This document shows positions 1-11,595 of a DNA stretch of 64,000 nucleotides, one piece after another (the first letter of the stretch is position 1; each line of letters starts with the position of its first letter). The notes below the pieces were generated by a model that had not been told where the DNA came from, searched no databases, and saw only the letters and a list, made by a program, of their open reading frames with translations. Position numbers and translations under genes: made by a program. This DNA comes from Avena insularis (lineage: Eukaryota; Streptophyta; Magnoliopsida; Poales; Poaceae), in contig CM042685.1 of NCBI GenBank assembly GCA_023614405.1, positions 190,553,508 through 190,617,507 on the forward strand. The letters run 5' to 3'.

Positions 1-1023
1 ACAATCATAGGCATGTGTTCCATATATAGTCATACGTGCTCGCAATGAGAACTTGCACAACATCTTTTGTCCTGCCAGCCCGTTGCAGCGGGGCCTCAAG
101 GGAATCTATTGGCAATTAAGGTACTCCTTTTAATAAAATACCAGAGCAAAGCATTAACACTCCGTGAACACATATGATCCTCATATCACAGCTATCCCCT
201 CCGGCTGTCCCAATTTCTATCACTTCGGGGCCTTTGGTTCCGGACAATGATATGTGTACTCAACTTGTAGATAAGATCACAAACAATATATCATCATAAA
301 TCAATAATAAGTTCAGACCTGAGATCATGGAACTTGGGCCCTAGTGACAAGCATTAAACACAACAAGTTGCAACAAAGTCAAATAGCTCTAACAAAGATA
401 TTAGGCACCATGCCCTAACAATCTTATTCGATTACATGATAGATCTCATCCAATCCCTACCATCCCCATAGCCTACAGTGGGGGATTACTCACTCATGGA
501 TGGGGGAAACATGGATGGTTGATGGATAGGTGTCGGTGATGATGATGGCGATGATCTCCTCTAAATTCCCGTCCCGGCGGGGTGCCAGAATGGAGTTTCT
601 GGTTCCGAATCACGGTTTCTGGTGGTGGTGGCGCAGCGGAACTCTTTCTGGAAAAACATCGACCCCCCAGAGTTTTTAGGTCAGAAGGTTTTATGTAGGC
701 AAAGAGGAAGGCCGAGAGGGTGCCCGAGGTGGCCACACCCCTCCCAGGCGCGGCCTGGGCTGGCCCACGCGGCCAGGGGTGTGGGCCCCTCGTGGCCCTC
801 CTCCGTCTCATCTTCTGGCTCCTTGAGTCTTCTGATAAAATAGGAGTTTTGGCATATTTTCCGGGATTTTTCCTAAAATTTGATTTTCTGCACAAAAACT
901 AGACACCAAAGCAATTTTGCTAAAAACAGCGTAAGTCTGTGTTAGTTGTATCCAAATCACACAAATTAGAGGAGAAACAATAGCAAAAGTGTTCGGGAAA
1001 GTAGATACGTTTTGGACGTATCA
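1..1023 (-). repeat. RT-A 3' LTR, partial
   Basis: This matches the right LTR from about 3923 onward almost base for base, including the region around ACTTGCACAACATC. It ends with the same GGACGTATCA terminus. One visible difference is about 14 extra bases near 112-125 that the right copy lacks. The first third of the LTR lies outside the window. Confidence 0.85.
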
Positions 1024-1040
1024 ACTCCCCCCAAGCTTAG
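1024..1040 (-). other. RT-A polypurine tract
   Basis: On the minus strand this reads CTAAGCTTGGGGGGAGT directly before the LTR start TGATACG. A purine run in this position primes plus-strand DNA synthesis in LTR retrotransposons. It fixes the element's orientation as minus. Confidence 0.75.
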
Positions 1041-2303
1041 TGTATTGCTTGTCCTTAAGCAATTCAGTTGAAAACTGAGTGCGATAAAAGAAACTTTCAC
1101 GAACACATTTGCTTCATGTAATGTAAATATTCTCAACATATGATCAGTACTTAAACAATTCATAATAAGGAGTATGCAATTAAGTCTACTCAATAGTCAT
1201 TGCAAGCTATGAAGAGATTCCGATACAATAATAATAAGTAGCATAAAACATAAACATAAGCAACATTGCAATGATCATAAGATGGTATGATAGAGTGGTA
1301 TATCGCTTGCCTTTGATTGTGGAGCAAAACATAAGTGCCAAGGCACCTCTAAAGTTCAAGTGAAGACTAGAAGTAAATATATCGGAGATACAAGCATCAA
1401 AGTTATGACATAATTAACCAAGTTTTAAGACAAGCACATTACACTAAGAATGATAACTATGCTCTCAAGAAGGTGCTCATAGAATAAGTGGTGACTCAAC
1501 AAGGAAGTGAAAAGGTTTTGGAAAGTTTGAAATGCTTCCAAATGCTGAAAGTATGGTACTCATTAGATTTGAGCTCTCATTCCCCTATCATAGGCATCTT
1601 TAAATGGTTAAGGTGAAAGTGAGGTCTAATATGAGTTATATGCTTGACATACCATAAACTAGAAATCTCATGTCCCTTGAGTACGAGGGCCGCTCCTCAT
1701 GCTACTCAATTTTAGTTATTGGTAAATTCTTGTCATATTAAATACATGCATATCATAGAGAACCGCCAACAGGGTACCCCTTGCCCCATGACACAGGAGC
1801 TATCCCATATCAAAATGACAAGTCAAGCAGACAGTGAGCATCTCAGTAATCTTCTTATTTACCATGGGAAAATGGTGTTTTTTTCTCTCTTTCCTCTTTT
1901 CTGTGTCTCTCTTTTTTTAAGAAGAAAGCTTCATAGATTGCTCACTATAGTTATGCTGCAAGTTTCCACCATGATTAGGCATGGCTTAGGCTAGCGGCCC
2001 AGGTGTTTCTCTAACACATATACATAACTCTATGAACTTACAAGCTCCCCTTTTATTTTACACCGACGACATCCGTCAACAAAAAAAGCATGATATCAAC
2101 TGGGTATATAGTTACAGGTGTTGAAAGCGTTCCCCATGATGAGGAGGTTTACCATAGGGAATATCACCTTCATCAAAGTGTTGGAGAGAGTGTACCTCAA
2201 TAGTAGATGAGTGGGTAATTGGATTACATAATTCTTCTATAGGAGGTAAATTCTTCACATCTTCAGATCTAATACCTTTCTCCTTAAGACATTTCTTAGC
2301 TTC

Positions 2304-2895
2304 TTACATCACTTCATCATTTAATTTAATCAATCCCCTCTTCTTTTGTGTTGGTGTTGGAATTGGTTCAGGCACAATTGGTTCAGGTGTAGTAGGCTCA
2401 GGTGTAATTGGCTTAGTTGAAGTCCAATCGTCATAATTCTTGCTTATTTTAGCCATTAATTCTTCAGCTTCTGTAGGAGTTCTTTTCCTGAAAACACAAT
2501 CAGCAAAACTATCCAGGTATGTCCTAGATTCATCAGTTAGTCCATTATAATAAATATCAAGAAGCTCATTTTTTAGGTAATGGACATCCATGATGTGCAT
2601 GAATCAAGGCACAGAACCTTGTCCATGACTCAGGCAATTTCTCCTCTTCTCCCTGTTTAAAATCAAAAAGTTTCAGCAAAGCAGCATGTCTAGCACTAGG
2701 AGGAAAATATTTCTGAAAGAAAGTAGCAATCAAGCAATCAGGGCTATCAATGGATCCAGGAGGTAAACTTTTAAACCAAGCTTTATCTTCTCCTTTTAGT
2801 GAAAAAGGGAAGATTTTAGTAACAAAGTACTTGCGCATCTTAACATCATCAGAGAATAAGGCACTCATAGTAGAAAGCTCGTCCATATGAGCCAC
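2304..2895 (-). pseudogene. RT-A gag fragment (Retrotrans_gag-like), frameshifted
   Basis: Two overlapping minus-strand frames (2566-2895 and 2304-2600) encode a capsid-type segment. Recognisable blocks are FPFSLKGEDKAWFKSLP and FFQKYFPPSA, typical of Athila-lineage gag. The second frame carries LLDIYYNGL and EAEELMAKI, followed by a proline/threonine/glutamate repeat (PEPTTPEPIVPEPIP). The frame change lies in the 35-base overlap at 2566-2600, suggesting a one- or two-base indel. The N-terminal part of gag and all of pol are missing. Gag would form the virus-like particle, but this copy cannot make a full protein. Confidence 0.75.
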
Positions 2896-3530
2896 ATCAC
2901 TTTCATTCTCAGTCCCACAAAAAGGCTCTTTCTCAACAATGTTTATATAGGATACATCAAGAGAGAAATCATAATCTTTATCTTTAATATCTATGGGAGA
3001 AGTAGCAAACTTAACATCAGAAGACAGTTTAGGTATAATAGTACGTCTCTCAAGGAGACTCCTAATAGCACTAGAACCACGTGTGTTTCGATATTCTTCA
3101 ATAAATTCATCAGTTATTCAATATAACCATCATTAATATCATAACTTTCTCTAGACTCGAGAGAGCTAACATGTGTAATAGTGTCTTCACTAGGAGTTTC
3201 AGTGTTTCCTAATTTAGTTCTAGCAATTGTAGCATCTAGGAAAGGACCTAATGAACCACTCTCATCAAGCACAGTAGAAGTAACATCATGAGTATCAGAA
3301 TTAATTTCAGATTCAGTAGTAGTAGCAGTGTGTGTAGCATGTGTATGTGGTGATGGTGTAACAAGCTTACTTATAAAAGACGGTTAATCAAGAGAAGTAG
3401 AGGTGTTTAGGATTGTACCTCTTCTTGTAGTGGATGGTAAAATAGGAAACTTCCCATCATGAGACTTCCCCATGATGAAACGGATAGCAGCAAACAATAC
3501 TAGATCCAAGTGAAATTACAAATAAATCTA

Positions 3531-3562
3531 TGCTCTCCGGCAACGGCGCTAGAAAATAGTCT
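3531..3562 (-). other. RT-A primer-binding region
   Basis: Read on the minus strand, the bases after the 5' LTR contain CTATTTTCTAGCGCCGTTGC. The same block in GGCGCC or GGCACC form follows the 5' LTRs of GYP-F (52714) and GYP-J (59432). This shared leader ties the three elements to one lineage. The priming tRNA was not identified. Confidence 0.55.
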
Positions 3563-4932
3563 TGATGACCCACAAGTATAGGGGATCGCAATAGTCTTCG
3601 AGGGTAGTATAACCCAATTTATTGATTCGACACAAGGGGAGACAAAGAATACTTATAAGCCTTAACAACTGAGTTGTCAATCCAGCTGCACCTGGAAATA
3701 GTCTTGCTCACAGTAGTTTATCAGTAGCAACAATTTTGTAGTAGCAATAGCAAAGTAACAATGTGAGCTTGATAAAACAAAGGCGAGTAATGTGAGTAAA
3801 CAAAGAGGATTTGAGTGTGGTAGGCATAGGGATGGACGGGCGTTGCATGGACGAGACTATTCATGTAACTTCAAGATCTAGGGCAATTACAGATAAATAA
3901 GATAAAGCATCCAAGTACTAAACAATCATAAGCATGTGTTCCATATATAGTCATACGTGCTCGCAATGAGAACTTGCACAACATCTTTTGTCCTGCCAGA
4001 CCGTTGCAGCGGGGCCTCAAGGGATTAAGGTACTCCTTTTAATAAAGTACCGGGGCAAAGCATTAACACTCCGTGAACACATGTGATCCTCATATCACAG
4101 CCATCCCCTCCAGCTATCCCAATTACTATCACTTCGGGGCCTTTGGTTCCGGATAATGATATGTGTACACAACTTGCAGATAAGATCACAAACAATACTA
4201 TCATCATGAATCAATAATAAGTTCAGATATAAGATCATGGCTCTCGGGCCCTAGTGACAAGCATTAAGCACAACAAGTTGTAGCAAAGTCAAATAGCACT
4301 AATAAAGATACTAGGCACCATGCCCTAACAATATTATTCGATTACATGATAGATCTCATCCAATCCCTACCACCCCCATAGCCTACGGCGGGGGATTACT
4401 CACGCATGGATGGGGGAAACATGGATGGTTTATGGAGAGGCGTCGGTGATGATGATGGCGATGATATCCTCCAAATCACCGTCCCGACAGGGTGACGGAA
4501 CGGAGTTTCTGGTTTCGAATCACGGTTTCTGGTGGTGGCGGCGCAGCAGAACTCTTTCTGGAAAAAGTTGATCCCCTGGAGTTTTTAGGTCAGAAGGCTT
4601 TATATAGGCGAAGAGGGAGGCCGAGGGGGTGCCCGAGGTGGCCACACCCCTCCCAGGCACGGCCTGGGCTGGCTCGCCCAGCCCAGGGGTGTGGGCCCCT
4701 CGTGGCCCTCCTCCGTCTCATCTTCTAACTCCGTGAGTCTTCTGGTAAAATAGGAGTTTTGGCATATTTTCTGAGATTTTTCCTAAAAGTTGATTTTCTG
4801 CACAAAAACTAGACACAAAGAAATTCTGCTGAAAACAGCGTCAGTTCGTGTTAGTTGTATCCAAATCACACAAATTAGAGGAGAAATAATAGCAAAAATG
4901 TTTGGGAAAGTAGTTACGTTTTGGACGTATCA
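3563..4932 (-). repeat. RT-A 5' LTR, complete (about 1370 bp)
   Basis: It starts TGATGACCCACAAG and ends GGACGTATCA on the plus strand, giving TG...CA termini. Its right part is repeated at 1-1023. The long open frames inside it are on GC-rich LTR sequence and have no recognisable product. Confidence 0.85.
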
Positions 4933-7432
4933 GCATCACATGGTCAAACATATATATAAACTAGATGCTCACGATTAACATGCACACGTTATTGGTTTAT
5001 TATAGCTAGACTACTATATATGATCTCAAAGACAAGCTCCACGCCCAAGTTGTTATCGTTGGTGGTCCTCCAAGTGATTAGCATAGTCCAACCTATAGAT
5101 CATCTTTTCTCTGGTGGAAATTCTCCCACCCCTCTTTTTTGAAGGTTAGATGTTTATCTATGTACTTGAAAGCAATGGAGGTGATGTATAATTCTCCAAG
5201 GCATAATCTAGCCACTCCCTTCACTAGGGATGCCAATGGAGGAACCACCTTCTTAGGTAATTTGTGTAATGTCGCGTCGTGGATAAAAAGGAAAAATAAA
5301 TGATGTCGGAAAACTGCCACAAATTATATATGGAGACAATTAAGGAAAAGGATGAATAAATTTCACATACATAATATGTCTGGCAAGAATTATCCTTGTC
5401 GAATAGATCACAAATGTCACATTGATGAAGGAATTAGTTGGTGGTAGGATATATATATATATAAGAGGTGTTCTTCCTCATCATCGCTAAGGTTGCATCT
5501 TTGGGTGATAATTGTAGCTTCATATGGGTCTTCCTCACCACCACCACCACCTACATAGATAACAATTAAAACCCTCGGCACGGGTCCTCTCAATGAAAAC
5601 ATAACATTTCTCCCCCTGTGAGATAGTTTTATGTAATAATTTTCTTTCATCATTCGCCTCCCATGAGTCTTCCTCTTGTGACCAAGCGCCTTGAATAGCA
5701 CACTCTCACTCTTTGCTTCATTGAACGTGAACCTTGCACCAAAAACAAAAGAATCACAAAGCAAATAAATGGTTACAAGTGTAGTTTGAAACGGAATAGT
5801 TTATTACCACTGAATCTCTAAACCCCTTTGACAAGTTGGACTCGCACTCACTCGTGCATACTCGTCATGGCACCATATCCTATTAGGAAAAAATGTAGAA
5901 TGCCTATATGCTATACTCGAAAGTCATTGACTATATATACATCAACTGATATAATTTAAACACCGAGAACTACCTATAGTTTTGAAAACAAATGACACCA
6001 CGTCTACTAAATATTTGGACACTAAGTGCTAGAAATTTGACGAGACAAATGTTCCACCAAAATATTGGCACTAACTTTAAACCTGCAAAGCATATGGAAC
6101 CAATCCAAACAATTCATAATATATTCAATCATCTAAACAATTCAGGCAAATAATGTAAACAAGTCATCTAAACAATTGCACATTTTTGAAGCAAATCATT
6201 CAATGCATTTAAGGATTCATCTAAATAATGTATTCGGTGGCGATGGAGGGAGCCATCTCTCGATGGCGGTGGTAGGCGTTATCTTGTAGTGGGGAGGAGA
6301 ATGCCGAGATATGTGTGCAACATCTCTAAGTGTGTAGGTAGAGGGTTCCATCTCTTAGTGGCATCCTGGCGGTGGCGGACGAGATGGGGTGGGAGAAGAA
6401 TGTTGGTTCATTTGGTCTCTAGCGGAAGGTCTAGCTGTGGAGAGGGTGGATTCATACACGACGATGAGGAGGGATAGGATCCGGGCGGCGACGAGGGTGG
6501 GGGTGCACCAGATGAGAGGAGGGTGTAGGGATAAGAGGGTGAGGTGGCTAGGTTTTGTCGTCCCAAGCATGCACCAGTTAGCCTTGACCCAGATCCAGTG
6601 GCATCTGCTTTACATGCCACACCACCATTAGCAAACCAATAATGGTGTGCCAAAATAGCGCCATGTTACCGCAATATTAACTACATGTTCCTTTTATGGA
6701 GTGGATGGGTCCTACCAACCAATCATGTGTTCCTGTCTAGGCTATGCCACTAGTATATCCATAGCGGATGTGTTCCAATTTTTGACACACCATCGATAAT
6801 TTTTGCATGTACTAGAAGCGTTGTCCTTATTTGTCTTGCCACTACTTTACAATGCCTATAAGAGTTTCTCTATTAGTGACATAGGGACATCAATCTTTTT
6901 TACATGGAAAACATCTCAACTTGAGAGTAAAAATCACAAGGCGACGACATCCAAATATCCTTCCACTATTATGAATGTGTGGGTATAAAAAGTTCTTCTC
7001 TAAAGAGCACTAGAGGATCTCATACATCAAGAGATCTTGGATGCCAACAATAAAATTTGGGGCACAAGAGTTAGGGATTGAAACAAGCTCACCAAAGATG
7101 GCAGAACCACAGATTGAAGGAGACAAGATATAAGCTTCACGACCTTGTGGAAATTACCCGGTGCTTGATCTCAAGTTCTTTCTTCAAAAATTTCATCCCT
7201 TCTCTCTTGGGTTTCTTCTCCAATGGAGGCTAACATGGTTTTTCTTCACTCCACCTAGTGGTAGTTGTATGGGAGGCTTAACAGCTCTTTCATTTCTAAT
7301 GTACAAATTAACCTTGATCGTAATACTAATGGGTAGTGGACTCTTGCATCTTCGGGCCGGTTGAAAGACTTCGTAAGATCATCTCCTCATAGCCCAGATG
7401 AGGCGGATAACCAACACTATGGCTCATTTGAT
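4933..7432. other. Unassigned AT-rich intergenic DNA
   Basis: About 2.5 kb follows RT-A without a gene or element I can name. Frames of 60-115 codons occur on both strands (for example minus 5417-5764 and 5093-5320) but carry no domain I recognise. A short AT microsatellite lies at 5449-5463. A GC-richer patch at 6235-6660 has imperfect internal repeats around CATCTC and TGGCGGTGG, and a short inverted repeat near 6619-6652. It may be the remains of a degenerate DNA transposon, but no terminal repeats or target duplication were found. Confidence 0.4.
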
Positions 7433-7635
7433 TCGTAGGGTTCTCAAAACCCGAGAATGGGAAAACCTCGGGATTAGAGTGGCATGTCCAATTAAATCTC
7501 ATAGGATTAGCAACCTATATGTTTTTGGATCAAGCATTGTTTCATTTTACAAGTAAATCAAAGGAATTGTAAAAAGAGGATTGATCTCATAACACAGGAA
7601 TAGAAAACCTGCAGAATTGGAGTGACATTCCAATT
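7433..7635. repeat. Left part of a split Tourist/Harbinger-like repeat
   Basis: The block begins CATTTGATTCGTAGG, the kind of terminus seen in grass Tourist-type elements. A roughly 100-bp part containing CATGTCCAATT and TTAGCAACCTA recurs in the same orientation at 15650-15760. The part ends in the left target duplication (7619-7635) of the LINE that interrupts it. The far end of the split repeat carries the inverted motif GAATCAAACGAAA near 15885. Confidence 0.45.
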
Positions 7636-7663
7636 TTTTTGTGCGGGAAAAAAGATCTATTAA

Positions 7664-8041
7664 TTAAATAGGAAGAATACAATCCATTTTGATCGCATCA
7701 GCGATTTCTAGCGGTGAGTTACGGAGCCAAACATCAGTTCTGTCTTGAACTCTTCCTAGCGTAGCTAGACCTTGACTAGCACCATTGGCGTCACAGCTAA
7801 CTTTTAAAACTACTATATCCCTTTCCCTAATTCTCTCACGAACTACATTGATATGCATGGCATAGCGAGACAGATTCAGATGTCCTTCCGAGATGAGATT
7901 TATTGCTTCCGTGCTATCTGACTCAAGGATGATTGTTTCTGTCATCCAGTTCAGATTCAGTACCGGTCCTTTCTCCATGGCCGCAAGTTCTGCTTCGAGG
8001 GCGTCGGCATAGGACCTCAGCTGCCTGCTTGCTGTAAAAAT
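7664..8041 (-). pseudogene. LINE-B RNase H-like domain, C-terminal part
   Basis: The minus-strand frame contains ALEAELAAMEKG, IILESDSTEAINLI and a final GLATLGRVQDRTD. These are the second half of the RVT_3/RNase H-like domain common in plant LINE polyproteins; the acidic ESD block matches the usual ES/TD active-site segment. The frame ends at a stop at 7664. Upstream it runs into the LTR of COP-C at 8042, where the gene was broken. Removing COP-C and the hAT-like element would join it to the upstream half at 15144. It is not expected to be functional. Confidence 0.75.
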
Positions 8042-8993
8042 TGTTGGAAATATAGCATGCAATCGAATTAAAATAATTTTGAATTTGTGTGACAACAAAG
8101 ATAGATTTACACATGTGATTATGAACATGAAATCTAACATGGCACAACAGATCGACATGGATCTCAAACCCCTTCTATAACATGAAAGAGAGGATCACGA
8201 GATTGATTTCTTACAGTGATGCAGACGAACGTTGATGAAGAATAGTTGAGGAAGATGAAGCAGACGGTCGATGCAGTCGATGAAGAAGAAGCACTGCCCA
8301 GAAACTTTATCGCCCGGCTCCCTCGTGCGGGACGCCAAACGCCGGGGAAAGTCCGGAGACTACTGCTTTCCTTCCCCCGTGGCACGGCAGGGAAAGGATC
8401 GGCAAAGATCGGTGGCGGCTGCAGAAGAGAACGGAGTAGGGTTTCTGTGTATCTGGTGTCTTCTGTCGAGAGGGACGTCTTCCTCTTATAGACTCGAAAG
8501 GATAACCCCCACGCAGCACGTTCTGCCTATATTCCAGGATCCGCCCCCTGGTATATCTCCATCACGAGCGATCTCCTAACCTCCCTCAACGGGAAGTCTA
8601 TCTTCGAGTCGTGCGTGAGACAGACGCGGGTGGATAAGATAAGTAAACTGCTCGGCAAAAAGATTAAAAAGAGATGTTATTTAACAGGCCACGGTCGCGC
8701 TCGCCTCGCCAAAGTCCAAAGATCCCAAGTCACAAGTCACGCGTAATTAAACGCGAATAAATGCGAAATGCAAGCGAGCGCGCGCGCGTGTGCACGTGTG
8801 GTGTACACTTAGCACATCTCTCTCTAGTCTTTCCAACTAGTCTCACCATGAGATGCCCCCTTATAAACAGGTCAAAATCTTGCTCCCTTGGCAATGTGGG
8901 ACTAAACTCCCACAGCCTCCACCCCCTTGACTTTTCTCCAATTTCTGAAATTTATATGGGCCCAATTCTTGTAGAGGCCTATTTATTCCAACA
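8042..8993 (-). repeat. COP-C 3' LTR
   Basis: It carries perfect 8-bp inverted ends TGTTGGAA/TTCCAACA and is the same family as 13470-14423. It includes a CG/TG-rich tract near 8770-8800. Open frames at 8164-8579 inside it are LTR sequence, not genes. Confidence 0.9.
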
Positions 8994-9006
8994 ATCCCCA
9001 CCAAGA
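8994..9006 (-). other. COP-C polypurine tract
   Basis: On the minus strand CTTGGTGGGGAT lies directly before the LTR start TGTTGGAA. Position and composition fit the plus-strand primer of a Copia element. The 3' untranslated stretch 9007-9541 between it and the RNase H stop holds no other recognisable feature. Confidence 0.65.
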
Positions 9007-9541
9007 AGTCAAGGTCTGCAACTTGTTCTCATCTGGCTTTTATATACCAGCTTTGTAGTATAGACCCGTCTCGGGTTGAGCTATACCTAGCACTCCAGGA
9101 TCCACTCTTCTTACAACTAGGAAATGGACAATGCCTTGAATTTCCAGTCTTGTGTAGAAGAGGTTCACCAGGAGCCATAGCTAATACTAGGCTGCCTGAA
9201 TCCACGCCTAAGGTCTGGAGCATTACGGTCGTGCTCCCTAGTCCTTTAATAATCTCATTAGAGATCACCCAAATCTCATGTACTGCGACCACACAGTTAA
9301 GCTCACATAGCTGTGTTCTTTCAAGAATACCCTGCAGGACGGTATCTTGCTGAAGTATTTCAGCCTCAAAACACATTAAGACTAACAGTCACCCTCCCAT
9401 TCAGTACTAAGAGTACTCATCTTAGCGGAAAATGGATAAATATATATATACTCTCTCTTGTTGCTCCAACAACTTGTTTTTCCCTCTTCCTTATTCACGG
9501 GATCTCTGATCATTAAGGCTGGGTTTCTATTGTCGTGCAAC

Positions 9542-10411
9542 TCAGGTGGGTCTCAAGCCCATCTCCCTCGATGCTCCATCTATCACCGCACGTGATAGCC
9601 CTTTTGTAAAAGGATCCGCCCGGTTTTTGGTAGTGTTAATATAATCAACGGCAATCACTCCCTTGTGTCTCAAGTTCCTGACGGATTTGATACGCCGTTT
9701 CACATGTCTTGATGATTTCAGATTATCCTTTGAACTTTTAACCTTAGTGATCAAGGTTTGGTTATCACAGTTCAGAAGGATTGCCGAAATTGGTTTTTCG
9801 ACCATTGGCAAATCATTCAAGAGCTCCCTCAACCACTCTGCCTCTACAGTGGTTGAGTCAAGTGCTACAAGTTCTGCCTCCATAGTAGACCTTGTCGAGA
9901 TGGTCTGTTTGCGAGACCTCCAAGAGATTGCAGCACCTCCAAAAGTGAATATGTATCCACTTGTTGCTTTGATCTCATCTGCATCTGAGATCCAATTAGC
10001 ATCACTATACCCTTCTAGTACTGCTCGGTACCCTGTATAGTGAAGTCCATACGTTGTGGTTCCTCTCAAGTACCTCATCACTTGTTCCAGTGCAGTCCAA
10101 TGATCATTTCCCGGATTCGAGTTAAACCGGCTCAGTTTTCTTACATCAAATGAAATGTCAGGTCTTGTTGCACTAGCAAGGTACATGAGAGAACCTATGA
10201 TTTGAGAGTATCTTAGCTGATCAACCCCTTGTCCTCTGTTCTTTCGAAGCTTTAGACTAGGGTCATAAGGAGTTGGAGACGTTCTGGAGTCCTCAAAACC
10301 AAAGCGACTCAGAATTTTCTCCACATAATGGGATTGACTTAAGATAATCCCATTCTCATCCTTATTCAGCTTTATGTTAAGAATAACATCTGCCTCTCCC
10401 AAATTCTTCAT
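9542..10411 (-). CDS. COP-C pol, RNase H part
   Basis: A 289-codon frame begins at the RT C-terminus (MKNLGEADVILNI) and continues through the connection and Copia RNase H. Markers are YSQIIGSLMYLASATRPD, STMEAELVALDSTTVEAEWL and the terminal ADPFTKGLS. These are diagnostic of the Ty1/Copia polyprotein end. It overlaps the upstream RT frame by four bases (10408-10411), so a one-base indel in an A/T run separates them. The RNase H would remove the RNA strand during reverse transcription. It belongs to the same original polyprotein as the two frames upstream. Confidence 0.88.
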   Translation of the reverse strand: MKNLGEADVILNIKLNKDENGIILSQSHYVEKILSRFGFEDSRTSPTPYDPSLKLRKNRGQGVDQLRYSQIIGSLMYLASATRPDISFDVRKLSRFNSNPGNDHWTALEQVMRYLRGTTTYGLHYTGYRAVLEGYSDANWISDADEIKATSGYIFTFGGAAISWRSRKQTISTRSTMEAELVALDSTTVEAEWLRELLNDLPMVEKPISAILLNCDNQTLITKVKSSKDNLKSSRHVKRRIKSVRNLRHKGVIAVDYINTTKNRADPFTKGLSRAVIDGASREMGLRPT

Positions 10412-11595
10412 GTCAAATTTTGAGACAGAAAGGACTTAACCTCATTTATGACATCCATACCAGTCCCAAAAATTAATATGTCATCAACGTATAAACATAG
10501 GATTACACCGTTACCCCCACCATATTTATAGTACACACATTTGTCTCCTTCATTCACCAGAAAGTCTGCTGAAGTCAGAGTATTGTCAAACTTTTCATGC
10601 CATTGCTTTGGGGCTTGCTTGAGACCGTAGAGCGATTTCTTTAATCTACACACCATGTTCTCTTGCCCGGTTGCTACAAAGCCATCGGGTTGCTGCATAT
10701 AAATTTCCTCATCGAGCTCTCCATTTAGGAAAGCTGTCTTCACATCCATTTGATGGACTAAAAACTTATGAGAAGCATCAAGTGCAATTAGCACTCGAAT
10801 TGTAGTCATCCTAGCAACAGGTGAGTATGTATCAAAGAAATCCTCTCCTTCCTTTTGTGTAAAACCCTTGGCCACGAGCCTAGCTTTATACTTTTCAATG
10901 GAGCCATCTGGTCGTAGCTTATTTTTGAATATCCATTTGCATCCAATAGGTTTGCAACCCATTGGTCGTGGACATATTTCCCATGTTCCATTAGTGAGAA
11001 TGGAATCAATTTCACTTTGAACAGACTCCTTCCAATCATCTGCATCCAAGGATGCATATGCTTCTGCCAGAGTTATGGGAACGTCATCCACGAGATACAC
11101 AGTGAAGTCATCTCCAAAAGACCTTTCGGTCTGTTGTCTCTTACTCCTTCTCGGAGCCACTTCACTATCATTCTCATCATTGAAAATTTCAGGAACTACC
11201 AGAGGTGTGTGTTCGGGTTCAGGTTCTACTTGTAGAGTAGGTTGACTAGTGGATGCCAAATTTTCCTTCATGGGAAAGATTGTCTCAAAGAAAGTAGCAT
11301 CCCGAGATTCAATCACAGTGTTAGTGTGTACATCTTGAATCTCGGATTTTATAACCAAGAATCTATATGCATTGCTGTTATGTGCATAACCTAGGAAGAC
11401 ACAATCAACAGTTTTAGGTCCCAATTTTCGCTTTTTGCATGCTGGTACATTAACCTTGGCCAAACAGTCCCATGCACGCAAGAAATGAAGAGTTGGTTTA
11501 TGTCCCTTCCATCCTTCATACGGAGCTATTTCTCCTTTTGATGAGAGAACTCTATTGAGAGTATAACATGTCGCCAAAGCAGCCTCCCCCACCAT
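10408..11595 (-). CDS. COP-C pol, integrase C-terminus and reverse transcriptase
   Basis: The 395-codon frame starts in the integrase tail (CYTLNRVLSSKG, then WDCLAKVNVPACKKRKLG). It then covers the Copia RT: GCKWIFKNKLRPDGS, YKARLVAKGFTQKEG, HQMDVKTAFLNGEL, LKKSLYGLKQAPKQW, and the active-site block YVDDILIFG with both catalytic aspartates. It stops prematurely near the end of the RT because of a frameshift shared with the next frame. At its other end it overlaps the gag-integrase frame at 11526-11595, where a G run (GGGGG) marks a second indel. RT core residues are intact. Confidence 0.9.
   Translation of the reverse strand: MVGEAALATCYTLNRVLSSKGEIAPYEGWKGHKPTLHFLRAWDCLAKVNVPACKKRKLGPKTVDCVFLGYAHNSNAYRFLVIKSEIQDVHTNTVIESRDATFFETIFPMKENLASTSQPTLQVEPEPEHTPLVVPEIFNDENDSEVAPRRSKRQQTERSFGDDFTVYLVDDVPITLAEAYASLDADDWKESVQSEIDSILTNGTWEICPRPMGCKPIGCKWIFKNKLRPDGSIEKYKARLVAKGFTQKEGEDFFDTYSPVARMTTIRVLIALDASHKFLVHQMDVKTAFLNGELDEEIYMQQPDGFVATGQENMVCRLKKSLYGLKQAPKQWHEKFDNTLTSADFLVNEGDKCVYYKYGGGNGVILCLYVDDILIFGTGMDVINEVKSFLSQNLT

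Larger units (their letters stand above)
1..4932 (-). mobile_element. RT-A: gag-only Gypsy (Athila-like) LTR retrotransposon, left LTR cut by window edge
   Basis: Two copies of the same LTR flank about 2.5 kb of internal DNA. The right copy is complete and ends in TG...CA form (minus-strand start TGATACGTCC). The left copy begins inside the LTR at base 1. On the minus strand a purine tract lies just before the left LTR and a primer-binding-type block just after the right LTR, so the element reads right to left. The only coding remnant is gag at 2304-2895. No protease, reverse transcriptase or integrase motifs are visible, so this is a non-autonomous or deleted derivative. The internal stretches 1041-2303 and 2896-3530 hold no convincing gene. 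The outer target duplication cannot be tested because the left end lies outside the window. Confidence 0.85.

Noticed and set aside
5093..5764. Minus-strand ORFs as remains of a transposase or host gene
   Set aside because: I could not match any motif, and no terminal repeats or splice structure support them.
6595..6665. Inverted repeat around CCACCATTA/TAATGGTG as a CACTA-type end
   Set aside because: No CACTA terminus and no 3-bp duplication were found.
8164..8579. ORFs over the COP-C LTR (repeated at 13709-14015)
   Set aside because: Present in both LTRs and shared only because the LTRs are copies; no protein family recognised.
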